From: Lactarius indigo
Lineage: Eukaryota > Basidiomycota > Agaricomycetes > Russulales > Russulaceae
Direction: 5' to 3'
Assembly (NCBI GenBank): GCA_025766275.1
Contig: JAFKAC010000090.1
Coordinates: forward strand, 1 to 64,000
Length of the DNA: 64,000 nt
Part shown: in pieces, positions 48,203 to 60,413 of the stretch
Layout of the letters: each line of letters starts with the position of its first letter
Position numbering within the stretch: the stretch's first letter is position 1
Notes under the pieces: model-generated
Told to the model about the DNA's origin: nothing
Databases searched by the model: none
Seen by the model: the letters and a program-made list of their open reading frames with translations, nothing else
Position numbers and translations under genes: made by a program

Positions 48203-50339
48203 CGGTGTTGTTCGTAAGGAAGACGGGAAAGGCGAATTTATGCAAGAATAGGTGCGACGACCGCAGTTTCACAAGAACGATAGATACTGAAAAAGGAGTT
48301 GACCACGTTGGGTGGGTTGCTTTGTGTCTTGTCCGCGGATCACAGCATAGAGAGCCAGAACACGCAATGACCGCTTTGAGAAGTAGATAGAGCGAGAGTC
48401 ATAACTGTTTTTCCTAGTAGCACGCTGTATGACCCAGAGTGGCACCACACTAATAGCTGGAGGCAAGAGAGGGGTACGGCTAGTTCTTGGGATGTAATAT
48501 GCTAGCGGGCAGTGATGGCGATCTCGGCGAATGTTGTCTTATCAGGCGTCGGCTTTCCGCACAATAAAGCATCAAGGAGATATTTTTGTACGTTCCTATA
48601 TTTGAGAACCAGAATGCCGGATCATTAGTGTTGCGGGGCTCAGAGGAAAGGTAGCAACACTTACACTCATGCTTGCGCCGCTCCTTCGTAGCTCTACTTA
48701 CTACACGAATAATAGCCCACGGCTTGTTAGACGATTGCACTATTTTTCTTCTTCTTCATATCTGCACTTTAATACTGCAGCGTGTAGGATCCCACACGAG
48801 AGTGGGATTGACTGTAAATGGAAGGTGGCTCGGACGCGCGTTGCTTTAATTTATATATTTTTTCGATATATTTTTCCAGCACTGGCAAGGTGTGGGGCCT
48901 CATACGACTTCTACTTGTACCTCTCCTGTTCCCGCGCCCTCTATCTCTGGCTCATCCTGATGCTAGCACTTCCAGTTAACAAAACAAGAAAGACAACACT
49001 GCAATCTACGTCATCATCAAAGCGACTTTTCTCTCTCACGTCATTGGCCCCTGCAGCCTTATGATAAGTCTGACTGTTAGACCTTGGACCCTGAATAACT
49101 CTTTGCCTAGCACTCGGCACTTTTCCCTGCCTGGGACTCCCGATGCTTTTTCCCAGTAGCAGAAACATTACCTCCCTGTTCTTCAGATAAATAGGCATTC
49201 ATGGTTAGGATGCAAGGCTACAAGACCAACCTTTGTTGGTATCTCCGTCTCGGCACTGCGACGTGTCTGGTCCTGGCCTTGTCATGTGTGGCTGCTACTG
49301 GCGATTTTGTGCCTCCCCGCGGGAATTGTCTCCCTGAGTCTAGGCCGCGTATCGGATATCCGTGTCATTGATTTGGGGCTCCTTAGCCTCCACTCTATAC
49401 CCTCGGCCACAAATACCCTGGTATAGTGGTAGCGCCAACGGGTTATTGGAAAGCCCCTGTGGCACCTGCGTTGTATCTGATTACTACTATTATGTGGTTG
49501 AGACTCGAACAAGGCAAATCCTGGCTCGGAGCCCGGGTGAATGGCGTTCGCACTTGAGTTGGTCACAAGTAAGGCCGCTCTCACATCCACGATCGATTTA
49601 TTGTTATTGAAAAGTCAGTCAGAACTTAGACTGTGATCAGGCCTATGTTGCTTTCGGAATGGTGATAATGGTTAGGGGTGTGGCCACAAGACACCAGATG
49701 GCGGCCAAAGTTATTATTAGCGGAACAAGCCTATCCGACACTCATATTTCTAGGGATATTTCGGACTCAAAAAGTGAAGCAAGCTGTCAGATTTAGCGAC
49801 TAATTGGCGTAGATTCTCGTGCAGATTTTCTTCTAAAACCCATCAGAATAGTCACACGACCTTTGCGTGAGCGGTGCCCTCGCACCCTGGATGTTACGAT
49901 TCACCTACCATAAATAAGAAAAGACCACACCGTGGACCACAATAGGCTATCTTGTGGATAAGTATGGGGAAGTGTATCCAAGTTCTCATGGTGCCTGAGA
50001 GGGATTACAGCATAGAGTTTGATCGCTCCGAACCCTGCTATGGACCATACGATATGATTACTGTAATCGTCAGTCGAATCCGTGAGAAAGCGTGCACGCC
50101 ATCGAGTATAAGTACAATAGTACTTGGCTGCAGTCCGAGCTGAAACGCAGGAGAACTTCCGGGAACGGGGTTTCGATGCCAAGCGTGAGAAACGCCATTT
50201 GGTGTGTCCCGTGCTCGTGAAATACAAACCAAGCGGAAGACTGGATATAGGTCAAAACCGAGACCACAGCCCTGCCCTTCGCCTCCAACTCTTCCTCTGC
50301 CTTGTCACCCGTCAGGAGGCTTTGGAAATCATTGTCGAG
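48203..50339. other. No recognised gene
   Basis: This 2.1-kb interval carries no gene I can support. A tRNA-like D-arm sequence near 49,420 is discussed among the rejected items. Promoters of the methyltransferase (minus) and LDB17 (plus) must lie here. Confidence 0.3.
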
Positions 50340-52650
50340 ATGGATGGCTTTGGGATTGTTTACCTCATTGACAATGCCCAACAATTTTGGTCGGGTGCGT
50401 TCTAGGAAGGCCTATCCCGGCGCAGACCGTTAATACTTTTTTCAGAACTCGAAGACATCCTAAAGATTCCTGGAAATGCCTCGCTATCCCTTCTAGACGC
50501 CACGCTGAAGCGTTCGATAGCCTTTAGTGCTTCTTACCATGGTGCGTCGCCAGAAGCGCTATGTCTTACAATTCTCAGATTTGGCGCCCGCAGAGCAATA
50601 TCTACAGAGCCCTCTTCAGCTCGAACACGCGTGTAATCTTATCTTTGACTCAGAGCTCTTCACGTTTCATTCGGAGCGTATGTGCGAAATTCTGACCGAC
50701 GAAGCAGCCGTGGTGAGCTGCACCTGTGCAGAGCTCCACATGCTAGGCGAACTAACGCCGGGTCCATCAGAACACAGACCCACATGCTCAGTTCATCCTA
50801 TTCAGCATCCTGCTCCTCTATGGACGACGCAACCCAAGTTTCTTGCGGTCCTACAAACGCTGGCAGCCGTTGTTCCCGCTCCTCATGGATCACGTACTCG
50901 TTGACATTGATCCCGATATCGAAGACACATTTTCCGGTTCAACGTCCACGTCGGGTCCGAGCACTGGTTGGAAGGGGCTAGCGATCGCCATCGAAGCAAG
51001 GCTGCGCTCCCTATCCGTGCGACTCTTGTATGAAGTCTGTCGATCGTCCAAGTTGACCATTGCAGAACTCAGTACGTCACCATACCATGCACCTACTATT
51101 TCTTCTCCCTCATCTGGCTTTACAGAAGTGTTTGACGATAGCTTTTTGGACAAGCTATTTGACCTCGTCGAACAAACTCGCAGCATGCATGATGAGACAT
51201 TCAACTATTCCGTTATTAAGCTCATCGTCCGTGTTCTATTCGTCTTGGTGCTTGCTGCTGTCTGAAAGCGACCGTAGATCTCACTGAACGAGCAATTCAT
51301 GGTCGCTGAGCTTGCTGCTAAACCACAAAATGATATCACGAATGTTACGAATTCACAAAATCGCGTATTGCACGTGCTAATACGGCGACATGGTACGAGC
51401 CAAACCTTTGGCGAGAACTTGATCTTCATGTTAAATCGCGCTGGTGAGCCTCACGTGTATGTTTTCTGGACTCGTTTGAATCAGCGTATCAGGTCGTACC
51501 CCTGAGGACCTTGTTATGCAGCTACTGGTCTTGAAGATGTTATACATTCTCTTCAACACCAAGGCACTGTCAGAGTATTTCTACACAAATGATCTCTGCG
51601 TGCTAGTGGACGTCTTTCTACGGGAAATCGTTGATCTAGACGAAGAGTCCGAATCAGTCCGTTGTTCTTCTTGTGCCAGCTACGAAGCACTAATCCGGAT
51701 TTTTTAAGCTCCGGCATACTTACCTTCGTGTACTCCACCCACTTCTCACCAAGACGCAATTGCGTTCTCTCCCATATAAACGCCCCCATATTGTTCGCGC
51801 ACTCGAGTCTTTGGTTGCACATGAAGCTATCCGCGAAGTCAATTCAACGACAAAACGTCTTGTCGACCGATGTCTCAGCGGCGAGTGGTGCGTCCAACAC
51901 CGTACGCCCCACAATGTTGCACAGGTGTCCGCAGAGTCCGGCATACAGCGCGCCGAGAGCCCAAGTTGCGATCGCGTGGCCGCTCAATCACTCACCCCGA
52001 AACTTCCTAGTGCCCCCGCACCGCCCATTGCAGACCCGTCTATCTCGCGCCGCCGCTCGATCAAAGGCAGTCGAAGCGCGGAGAACTTACGCGGTCTGGC
52101 CGCAATAAATGGAAAGCCTGCGTCGCGCGGGCTCGATGTTCTCCGCAAACCTGCAAACGATAGTTCTCTGCATATCGCCAGTGCATCACCACCTCCCGCG
52201 GCGTCCACCCGCCGCCACCGCGATCGCACAGGTTCAGAGACGCTCCCTGATCCGCATCCCCACCCGCATTCCCCGGGCTCGCGCGAGGTCTCCTCACCTG
52301 TACGCCACAACTCAGTCGGCACGCTACTCTACGAGCCGGGGGCTACGTCACCTCTATCTCCAGGAGGCTGCGCGCTCGCCGTCCCGCCTGCCCAGCCGCA
52401 GCTCTCGCCCGTGTCCGTGCGCTCCTTTGACGGCCGTGTCCCACCTAGTCCCGCGGGTAGCGCGATGAGCGCTACGTCGACAGCGAGCGGTACGAAGAAG
52501 GTCCAGCGTCGCTCACCGCCCGCACCGCCGAAGCGGAGGAAGCCGCCCGCGGTGCCCATGCGCGTTGGCATGACGAACGGCGGTGCGGAAATTGCTGCGA
52601 TCGCTTCGTCGACGTCTGCACCGGCGTTGGGCAAAGTAGGGAGGGTCTGA
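50340..52650 (+). CDS. LDB17: Ldb17/SPIN90-like actin regulator
   Basis: Ldb17 (SPIN90/Dip1 family, DUF2013) activates Arp2/3 to start linear actin filaments at endocytic patches. The ATG at 50340 gives MDGFGIVYLIDNAQQFWS, and the next exons read ELEDILKIPGNASLSLLDAT, YLQSPLQLEHACNLIFDSEL, FHSERMCEILTDEAAV, QFILFSILLLYGRRNPSFLR, WQPLFPLLMDHVLVDIDPD, EARLRSLSVRLLYEVC, IISLNEQFMVAELAA, NRVLHVLIRRHGTS, MLNRAGRTPEDLVMQLLVLK and HTYLRVLHPLLTKTQLR. The helical armadillo-like domain ends near VDRCLSGEWCVQ. A disordered Ser/Pro tail follows with PPAPPKRRKPPAVP, a likely SH3-binding site. Nine or so exons all join in frame; stop at 52648-52650. Confidence 0.92.
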
Positions 52651-54334
52651 GATTCGGCGGCTGATGCTTGGATCGACGGTAAGGGGGTGGTGGATGGAGA
52701 GTCGGCGCAAGAACTTGAAAGTTTGGACGGTGTCAGGACATCTGTACTTGGTTCGCATGGCTTCGCCTCATTTCCAATACTTCTCTATGTATCATCACTG
52801 TGAGCAGGCTCTCTCTTTCTATTGCGCTTGACAGTCTCATTTCGCAATGGGGTAGACGTACTATGTATTACACACATGCACAACACAATTCGTTAGTTTC
52901 CGTGGTCAACATCCTCGACGACAACCGAGCTCGCTGGAATAAAAGTTGACTTTGGTTGTCCGACTATCGGTACCCATGCCCATCAAAAATCCTCATTCGA
53001 ATGGCTGGTTACGAGTCTACTTCTGAGTACTCTTAATCCATGGTCGGGCGTGTGGACCGTCGGCACGCAAGAGCCACTGGCACGAAGTAAGATATATCCA
53101 ACCTATGGCATAGGGAAATCCAGAAATGAGCGTAATGAGCATGGTGGAGGTGAGAGAATGTGAAAAAGAGGAGGGTCAGTATTAGCATGGTTGATCGTCA
53201 GCGTTCACCGATAATGCGAACTTAGGGCTTGACTTCTATTGTGTCGATCCTACCCAAGATGTCGAAAAACGAGACTCACGAAAATTTCCCCTCGCCACTA
53301 CCCAAAAGCATTGAAGTACCTTGCTGTCTACAGCAGAACGGATGTTAGCGTTCGTTCAAAAAATGGGCCGATGCTCAAAGGAAAGCTCAGAAATTTGGGT
53401 ATAGATGAAAGATAGTTCATAAGCACAAAGGCTTCCAAGTAGCGATTCGAAAAGTAATCGTCATTGCGAGAGAGAACAGTGTAGAGGCAACTTACCAGCT
53501 ACCAAGTGGCCGCTCTACGATCAGCAGACAACCAAATTGACCTTTTTTTTAGAAAGAAAAAAACAGCAATGGTGGACTATGTCAGAGCCATGTGTACAAG
53601 GTTCATGGGCAAATTGGACAGGCTCAAATGTACTGTAATTTTGTTCCGGATTGGTAACATATTCATATTACCTTGCTCGCTTTGACGATGGTGGTGTGAG
53701 TGCAGGGGCATCTTTGGGCATTTTGGGCAATTTATGGAGATCACGGGTCACGAAATCAATCACGCCGTCTGACCAGGTATCCACGTGACCCATAATACTT
53801 CACGCGTGTCGCGACTGTGGCGCCGCAGCAACTCCAGAGTCCCCGCGAGGACTCATCAACGCCTTGCCAGCGCTAGTGACAGTCCTGAATTCAATGTGTA
53901 TTGTTAAATGAGCTCTTATTCAGCGAATTTTCCTATTTTCCCTAGACAGATGACCATTATTCGGGGACGTTACTTTTCCTCAGCCACTATCATCCCAAGT
54001 CGCACTGTCTGAGGGTACGTAGACACACTATCTGGGGATTACCACATCACTAACCGTGTCCAGATACTCAGATATATTAATATAGTCTATCGTGCTACAT
54101 TGACTGAGGGATACCCAGATTTCACAGATATAGACCTCAAGTGCCCCGAAGCTGTTACTAAGAGAGAAGAACGGTAGATACAAACGTGTTTTTCAGGATG
54201 GAACATCAGAGACGATTTTGAGTTTAGAAGAAAGAAGGAAATGATATATAATATTCGACAACAACAGACACGATACGTTAGATTGTCCCAAACAGACGAA
54301 GGCCCAACCCCGATTCCCCGTCCAGGATCGCCAC
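52651..54334. other. ORF-poor intergenic region
   Basis: This 1.7-kb spacer lacks open frames of 60 codons or more between about 52,760 and 54,085. It is moderately AT-rich and shows no tandem repeat, tRNA or transposon signature that I can see. It lies downstream of both LDB17 (plus) and the SDS3-like gene (minus). Confidence 0.45.
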
Positions 54335-57300
54335 TCACGCGCCTTCGCCTGCGGCAACCGGCACACCCGGAAGAGGCGGGACAGTCGTCGGTGGGGGTGG
54401 GGGAGGCGGCGGCGGCTGAACCTGCGTCTGTCCCTGCGGGAGCGGGAGCGGTGGCGGCGGCAACGGCATCCGATGTGTATGCGAATGGGCATGGGACGCC
54501 AGCGCCGGCGACCTAGGTGGTGGCACCGACGCTAGGGGCGGCGGCGGCGGAGGCGGCGGGAGTACGACGCGCTCGCGTTCTCCGTCCATCGGTTTCGAGC
54601 TGGGGCTCATGGGCGGGGGAGGCATGCGCTGGGATTTCGGCGGCGACATTGTGCCTTGGCCCTGTAGCAGGACCTGCACGGGCGCTGACTGGGCTGACTG
54701 GGACGGTGCTGGGAGTTGTGTACCGGGGGAGACCATGCGTCCTGGTAGCACGCGCTGGCGAGTGGGCGAGCCTAGTGGCGTCCCGGCCTGTGAGGGAGAT
54801 GGCTGCGGTGGTGGAGGTGGTTGTTGTTGTTGCTGTGGTGGTTGAGCAGAGTCGCTAAACGATCCACGGGACGAGCGCGGTGCGGGTGGGGGCAGGGGTG
54901 CGCTGAGAGGTGTCATGATTCGCTCATGGGGGCCAGTAGGAGGCGGGCCGGAGGCCGGTCTGCCACGATCGCGTTCGCGTTCTCTTTCCCTTTCCCGTTC
55001 TCGATCACGATCACGATCTCTTTCCCGGTCTCGCTCACGTTCACGGTAGCGCGGCGATGGCGGCTCGCGTTCGCGTTCCCATTGTCGCGGCGGAAGCGGT
55101 GTGCTGTTGCCCGGTGTTAGATTGATAACTTCTGTTGCAGAGGCCCGCGAAGGCTCAATGTCACGCGTTGGTATGAGGCGTGGGCCATCGTAAGGGCCAT
55201 GTAGAGGCGAAATCGGGGGCGGGGGCTGAGAGGGAGGCGGGGGTGCAGAGCTGGAGCTATGGTGGTGGTGATGCACGTGGTGATAATGTAGGTGATGGTG
55301 GTGGTGTCCACTCGGCGGGTGGTGCGTCTGCGGAGGTGGCAGGGCCGGCCCTTGCCCAGGCCCGACGTGCGAGTCAGGGCGAGAATGTGGAATTGGACGA
55401 GTGGGTGCGCTGGGTTGTGGTTGCTGTGGCTGCTGTTGCATCATATAATGCATTTGGAGTTGTTGCTGCTGTTGCTGTTGCTGTTGTCTGTGCATCAAGT
55501 AATCCATTTCCCGCTCACGTTCCTTGACGCGCTCTATTTCGATCTCATCTCTATCGCGTTCATCTCGTTCATAGCCAGACTCGCCAGGCCGTGGGCCGCC
55601 CGCGTTGGGCACCCATCCATTGACCTTGGTGCCGTGTTGTGGCGTTAAAGGACGGCTAAATGGACCTGAGCCGTGTTCAAGCTCATGCTGGAGACCCGAA
55701 GGACCGGGGGGGTACCGTCTGCGTGGCGGCGGCGCCGGGGGTGGTGGACGCCCGTAAGGCGGCACGTCGAGTACGACGGTCATACCTGGAGGGGCCGGTG
55801 GCACAAATGAATCATAACGTGACGGTAAAGGTTCAGGGGGCCATCTATGGTTAAGGAGGTAGTCGAGGTCGTGCGTGATTTCGCCCAACGATAATGAAGG
55901 TAAGGAGGGGTATGCGCGGTGTGGTACTAGCAACTCCTTGCTATGGCGACTGGAGGAAGAGCCTTGTGGGTTTTTGTTGACGATCTCGTGGAGTGTCGGC
56001 GGAATAAGGACCTCGTGTGGAATGGGGGGAAGGCGAAGCACTATTCGAAGTTAACACGGGATAGATAGTTGCAGGGACCATCGTAGACTTACCTGGCTGT
56101 GGTCTTTCCGCCGCGCGACGGTCACGCTCGAGCTTCCGACGCTTGCGATTCGTCTCCGCAATCATCGTAGTCTGCAATTCGTCCCGAGCAAGCTGCGTTG
56201 GGGTAACCGTCAACACAGTGCCAATAGCCGCGCGCTTGGGAAACGCACCGTCCACCAGCTCCAAACGGAGTTCTCCTCTGCGCGCCTCCGCTTGAGAACA
56301 TTGGCAACTTCGTAGTTTCTCCGCCGTGCTGCGAGCTCTATGCGCTTATCCCGCCTCCTAGATAGCTCGGAATGCAGATGCAACGATTCTGGATGCGTTC
56401 CTAAATAGATACAGGGAAAAGATCAGCGGACACGCGGATAAGTCATTCATTTGGTGTATGACGCGCACCGTTCTCGACAAGCGCTTCCTCCCAGGCGAGC
56501 GCCTCCATCTTCTCAACATAGACGCGCTCACGCAAGAGTGCGAACTTGAGCTCGATGGTGGCAAGCACATCAAGTGCCTCAGCACGATGCTCGTGTTGCA
56601 GATCGGCCTCTGTCTCCGCGTCGGCTGCCTCATCTTCGACCTCAGCATCCTCTGCCTCAACGTCTTCAGGTTCTGGGACATCCACGTCCGGGGCGTCTTC
56701 CGGGGGTGGAGATGGAGAAGGGGATGCAGTCGGAGTGGGTGCATCGTCCACCAGGGTCCCACCCATGATGGATGCCACGACTTGAGTGGAAGGGGCAGCA
56801 GGGGTGGGTGCAGGGACAGGTGCGGGCGCGCCGTTGATGGAGGGAGCTGGGGGTTCTGGCGCGTCCTCATCGACGTCCATAGCGCATTCTTCAGCCTCTG
56901 GGTCTTCTTCTTCGGAGGCAGTCTCGTTTTCGTTTTCGTTTTCGCTTTCGACATCATCGGCTTCCGCTTCCAGGGCAGCGGGGTCCTCCTCGTCCTCGGT
57001 GAGGTCAGGTGTAGTTCCCTTAGTGGCGGCTGTGGGAGCCGCCGGTGCAGGTGGGAGAACGTCATCTTCGGGGTCCTGTCCGGTCTCTGATTCTGCGTCT
57101 TCGTCCACACCGCTGTCGCTAAGGGATTCTGCGCGTGGAACACGCCGGCGACGACGAGGGGTGACGTCGTCGTCGTCATCATCGTCATCTCTTTCTTCTT
57201 CTTCTTCCACGTCGTCGTTAACTGTATCACGAGAACGGGGGGTGCGGACAGCGTTGATGGGACGTCGAACACCAGGTTGTTCCTCCTCATCTTCTTCTTC

Positions 57301-57723
57301 CTCCATTGGGTGGGGCTGAGGAGCGGGCTGCTCTTCCTCCTCCTCCTCTTCTTCCTCTTCTTCCGGATCGTCCTCTATATCACCGTCTTGTTCGGCAGGC
57401 TGTTTGCGACGTTTGCGCCTGTAAGTCCAATCCCACTTGGGATCGGATGCTTGGCGTCGGGAGGATTTTGGTGTGGGGCGTGCGGCAGTGGCATCGCCTT
57501 TGGACTCGTCTGGACCGTCGTCCTCGTCCTCGGAGGGAGGAATGACTTTGTCACCATCAACCTCCTCGTCGGTTAATTCGGATAATTCGGAACTTGTGTC
57601 GAGTTGCTGTGTCGCAGACTTATTACTGGCAGTATTAGCGGACCTAGAAGGAATGTTTGAAGGTGGTGGTGGAGACGGCGAAGGAGACGAGAGGGGATCG
57701 GAAGAAGCCATTGACCTTGGCAT
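54335..57723 (-). CDS. SDS3: Sds3-like subunit of the Sin3 histone deacetylase complex
   Basis: Sds3/BRMS1/Dep1 family scaffold of the Sin3-Rpd3 (HDAC) complex, nuclear. The ATG at 57723 gives MPRSMASSDPL. The N-terminal 350 residues are acidic, with long Glu and Asp runs and basic patches. The family domain follows: ALDVLATIELKFALLRERVY, EKMEALAWEEALVENG, then across introns HPESLHLHSELSRRRDKRI, ELAARRRNYEVANVLKRR, SVWSWWT, LARDELQTTMIAETNRKRRK and LERDRRAAERPQP. The last exon (from about 56,041) is a long low-complexity tail: LNHRWPPEPLP, Gln runs, a His-rich block, alternating RE/RD dipeptides and Pro runs. Introns are 51-66 nt and in frame. The tail makes the protein about twice the length of yeast Sds3. 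Symbol by family; Dep1-like alternatives are possible. Confidence 0.85.
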
Positions 57724-57832
57724 GTTGAAAGCGGGAGTGTCTCTGTGTATGTGTTATGTCTGTCCCTCGGAGACAATCTGTCCTGTCATGTGACCCGTTC
57801 ACAGGGTCACCCGAACACCCATCAAGATCATC
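57724..57832. promoter_or_regulatory. Compact divergent promoter (SDS3-like / MsrA)
   Basis: Only 109 bp separate the two divergent start codons, so the promoters and 5' leaders must overlap. Two copies of the hexamer tgaccc/gggtca (57,791-57,796 and 57,804-57,809) form an inverted pair. Confidence 0.5.
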
Positions 57833-58560
57833 ATGTCCCCCCTCTCTCGTCTTCTCGCGCTTTCCCCCCTTTCTCTCTTCAAAAAGACTCCATACGTATC
57901 TCAGAACTCTCGGTCCATGTCCTCCTCTGTTCCCCAATCTCAAATTGCCATCTTTGCTGCTGGCTGCTTTTGGGGCGTCGAGCACGTCTTCCTCACTCAA
58001 TGGCCCATCACAGATAGTAAAGGAATCCTCAAAACGGCCGTCGGATACACCGGCGGTCGTGCAGACGCTTCTAATCCGACCTATCACCAGGTCTGTTCGG
58101 GAGACACCAATCATGCCGAGGCCCTGAGGATAGAATTTGATCCGAGCAAGGTCACATATGCTGAACTTGTCGGTTCGTCATGCTACTTCATTTACTCACT
58201 GTAATTCTTCTCCCTGACTTATATCAGAGTATTTCTATCGCACACATGACCCAACAACTCTCAATTCTCAAGGTCCAGATCGCGGTACTCGTGCGTCTGA
58301 TCCCTTCCCCACCGGTCTTCGTTACTCATATCCGCCCAGAATACCGCTCCGCTATATTTTTCAATACCCCAGAGCAAGAGGCCGTTGCCCGCCGTGTGAC
58401 AGAGGAGGTACAAGAGAAGCACTTTACTCCAAAGGGTCAGAAGATTGCCACTACCATCGAAGCTGCAGGACCTTGGTACGACGCCGAAGAATATCACCAA
58501 GAATATCTATTTAGGAATCCCAGTGGTTACCAGTGCCCGACTCACAAGCTCCACTGGTAA
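57833..58560 (+). CDS. MXR1: Peptide methionine sulfoxide reductase A
   Basis: MsrA reduces methionine-S-sulfoxide in proteins and free form. Exons 57833-58172, 58228-58290 and 58340-58560 give 207 residues. The catalytic motif [12 protein letters not shown] is at about residues 42-53. [34 protein letters not shown] and [11 protein letters not shown] are conserved blocks, as are TQYRSAIFF (made by the second splice) and AEEYHQEYL. The first 28 residues ([18 protein letters not shown]) could be a mitochondrial presequence; a second ATG at [11 protein letters not shown] would give the cytosolic form, so dual targeting is possible. Confidence 0.95.
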
Positions 58561-58963
58561 GATAGTTGGCAGTATCCAATGAACTACTGCTGTGTGTATA
58601 TACAACTAATTCGTCGCCGCCTTTGTGAAATATATTGTCCAGTATTGTGGACAATGCACAGTTATGTCGCACGATTCACTCTCACGACCAAAATCTACAA
58701 AGACGCCATCAGAGGTATAAAGCCCGTCCCTTTAATGTAACAAGGTAAGGGTGTGCCGAACGGGCGATGTCACCGCGCGTCCCATCTCCAAGGAGGGTCG
58801 CACTCGTCGCTCTGCACTACAGTTCTCATCACCGGCGATTATGATCGTGGAAGAATCGAGAAAAAAATGCACAACACGAACCACGCCATATATATATCCG
58901 TTGATTATGTCATCAGGCGCCTATCTACTATCATCATCTTCGTCTCACAGTGAGAGCGCAACT
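58561..58963. other. Intergenic spacer
   Basis: No gene is recognised between MsrA and the Nudix gene. An in-frame extension of the Nudix gene up to 58,751 exists but looks like 5' leader, with no family support. Confidence 0.4.
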
Positions 58964-60272
58964 ATGGCCTCGGAGAAGACCCTAATAGACGTCCTCAACA
59001 CCTGCGACAACTTCCGCCCGCACCTCTCCTCAGAGCATCTTGTGCCATTTCTCCTCTCCCAAAACACCCGCCCAGCCCTCGGCCTCCTCCGCCCGTCTGT
59101 CGTCGCCGCCCTGCGAGCCGACAACGCCTGGCGCGCCGCTCACGGCCATCCGCTCGCATGGGACATCCCAGAACCTGCGCCCGTAGACGCACACTCACCT
59201 AGAACTGAGAGAGACAGCCTCCCACCGTCATACATCGCATTCGCCCCGCTCCTTGCGAGCGGAACGCCTGCGGCGCGCACGCTCGCGCTCGCAGAAACCC
59301 TCGAGCGCTGGCGCGCCGCAGCCAACGGCAGCCAGGACAGTGACGAGCCCGCGTCAGCGTTCGCAGGCGCGATCGGCGGCACACGCTGGCGCACCGAGTG
59401 GTACGACGTGTACGCTGTGCCCGGCGGCGCGCTGCGCACGGACGGACGGGACCCACGCACCGTGCTTGAGACGCCGCGCGACGCGAGCGGGTACGTGTTC
59501 TCGATGGAGCGCTCGGCATGTGCGCTGTTTGGCGTGGTCACGTATGGCGTGCATATGACCGTGTATGAGCGAGATAGTGATGGCGATGGTGGGAGGGTGC
59601 GGGTGTGGGTACCGCGACGAGCTTTGACCAAGCCGACGTGCGTCTTGTGCACCTCTCGTCCGTATACTGCCCCCTCACGCGCCTTTGTGCACGTCATCTT
59701 GTGTTTGTATAAGTTTCCCCGGCATGCTTGATAACTCGGTCGCGGGTGGCATCCCGGGGGGGACGACTGCGTTCGACTCGATCGTCAAAGAGGCTGGGGA
59801 GGAGGCGAGCCTAGACCCCGAACTCGTGCGCGAGCGTGTGCGCTCCGTCGGCGCAGTGACATATTACTATCAGACCAAGGCAGGGTGGCTGCAGCCCGAG
59901 GTCGAGTATGTGTATGATATGCGCGTCGAGCCGGGAGAGGTGCAGCTCGCTCCAATGGATGGAGAGGTCGAGTCCTTTGAAGTTCGTGTCCTGTCCCGAT
60001 TTTTTTCCCTTTCGATCGTCAAGTAATGGTGGGTGTACAGCTTTTGCCGCTCGATGAGGTGGTCGCGCGGATGCACGCAGGGGAGTTCAAGCCGAATTGT
60101 GCAGTCGGTGCGTCGCGTTTCCGTTCCTGGCTCAAGTGAATCGCTCCTCACGTGGACGCAAGTTCTCATCGATTTTATGGTGCGACACGGACATTTGACG
60201 CCTGAGAATGAGCCACGATACCTTGAGATTACCCAACGGCTTCACGGACAGTTCGATTTAGAGCGCTGGTGA
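58964..60272 (+). CDS. DUF4743-Nudix hydrolase (thiamine-diphosphokinase-like N-terminus)
   Basis: Two-domain protein of the yeast YJR142W type: DUF4743 followed by Nudix, acting on phosphorylated thiamine-related or other nucleoside-diphosphate compounds. Exons are 58964-59637, 59714-59981, 60041-60107 and 60163-60272, 372 residues. The N-terminal part reads LNTCDNFRPHLSSEHLVPF and VAALRADNAWRAAHG. The join at 59637/59714 makes TFPGMLDNSVAGGIPGG, followed by the Nudix helix FDSIVKEAGEEASLD. The first glutamate of the consensus Nudix box is Thr and the Arg is Lys, while the metal-binding EE pair is kept. The C-terminus reads LIDFMVRHGHLTPEN and FDLERW. GC content of the first exon is high. 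Confidence 0.9.
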
Positions 60273-60413
60273 ACGGTGTCGCGTATTACATACGTACCGT
60301 AGTCGTGTGCACACAATAAGTTAGACGATCTTCGGCCGGCCCGTTCGTTCGAGCATGAGGATTTTTCGGCTGCGGCTACAACCACAACGTTAGATCGTGA
60401 CAATACCCAAACC

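Noticed and set aside
49423..49535. tRNA-like sequence (ctggtatagtggtagcgcc resembling a D arm, with gactcgaac downstream)
   Set aside because: The acceptor and T stems do not pair, and the only B-box-like match (gttcgagtc) is on the opposite strand from the D-arm match.
54517..55648. Several plus-strand open frames, Ala/Val/Trp-rich
   Set aside because: Antisense shadows of the Pro/Gln/His-rich tail of the Sds3-like gene, with no splice signals or family match.
56786..57319. Long Ser-rich open frame on the plus strand
   Set aside because: It is the antisense reading of the acidic Asp/Glu-rich part of the Sds3-like protein; codon repetition keeps the antisense open.
58751..58963. Longer N-terminus for the Nudix protein
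   Set aside because: The extension has no family resemblance, and homologues start close to the LIDVLNTCDNF block.
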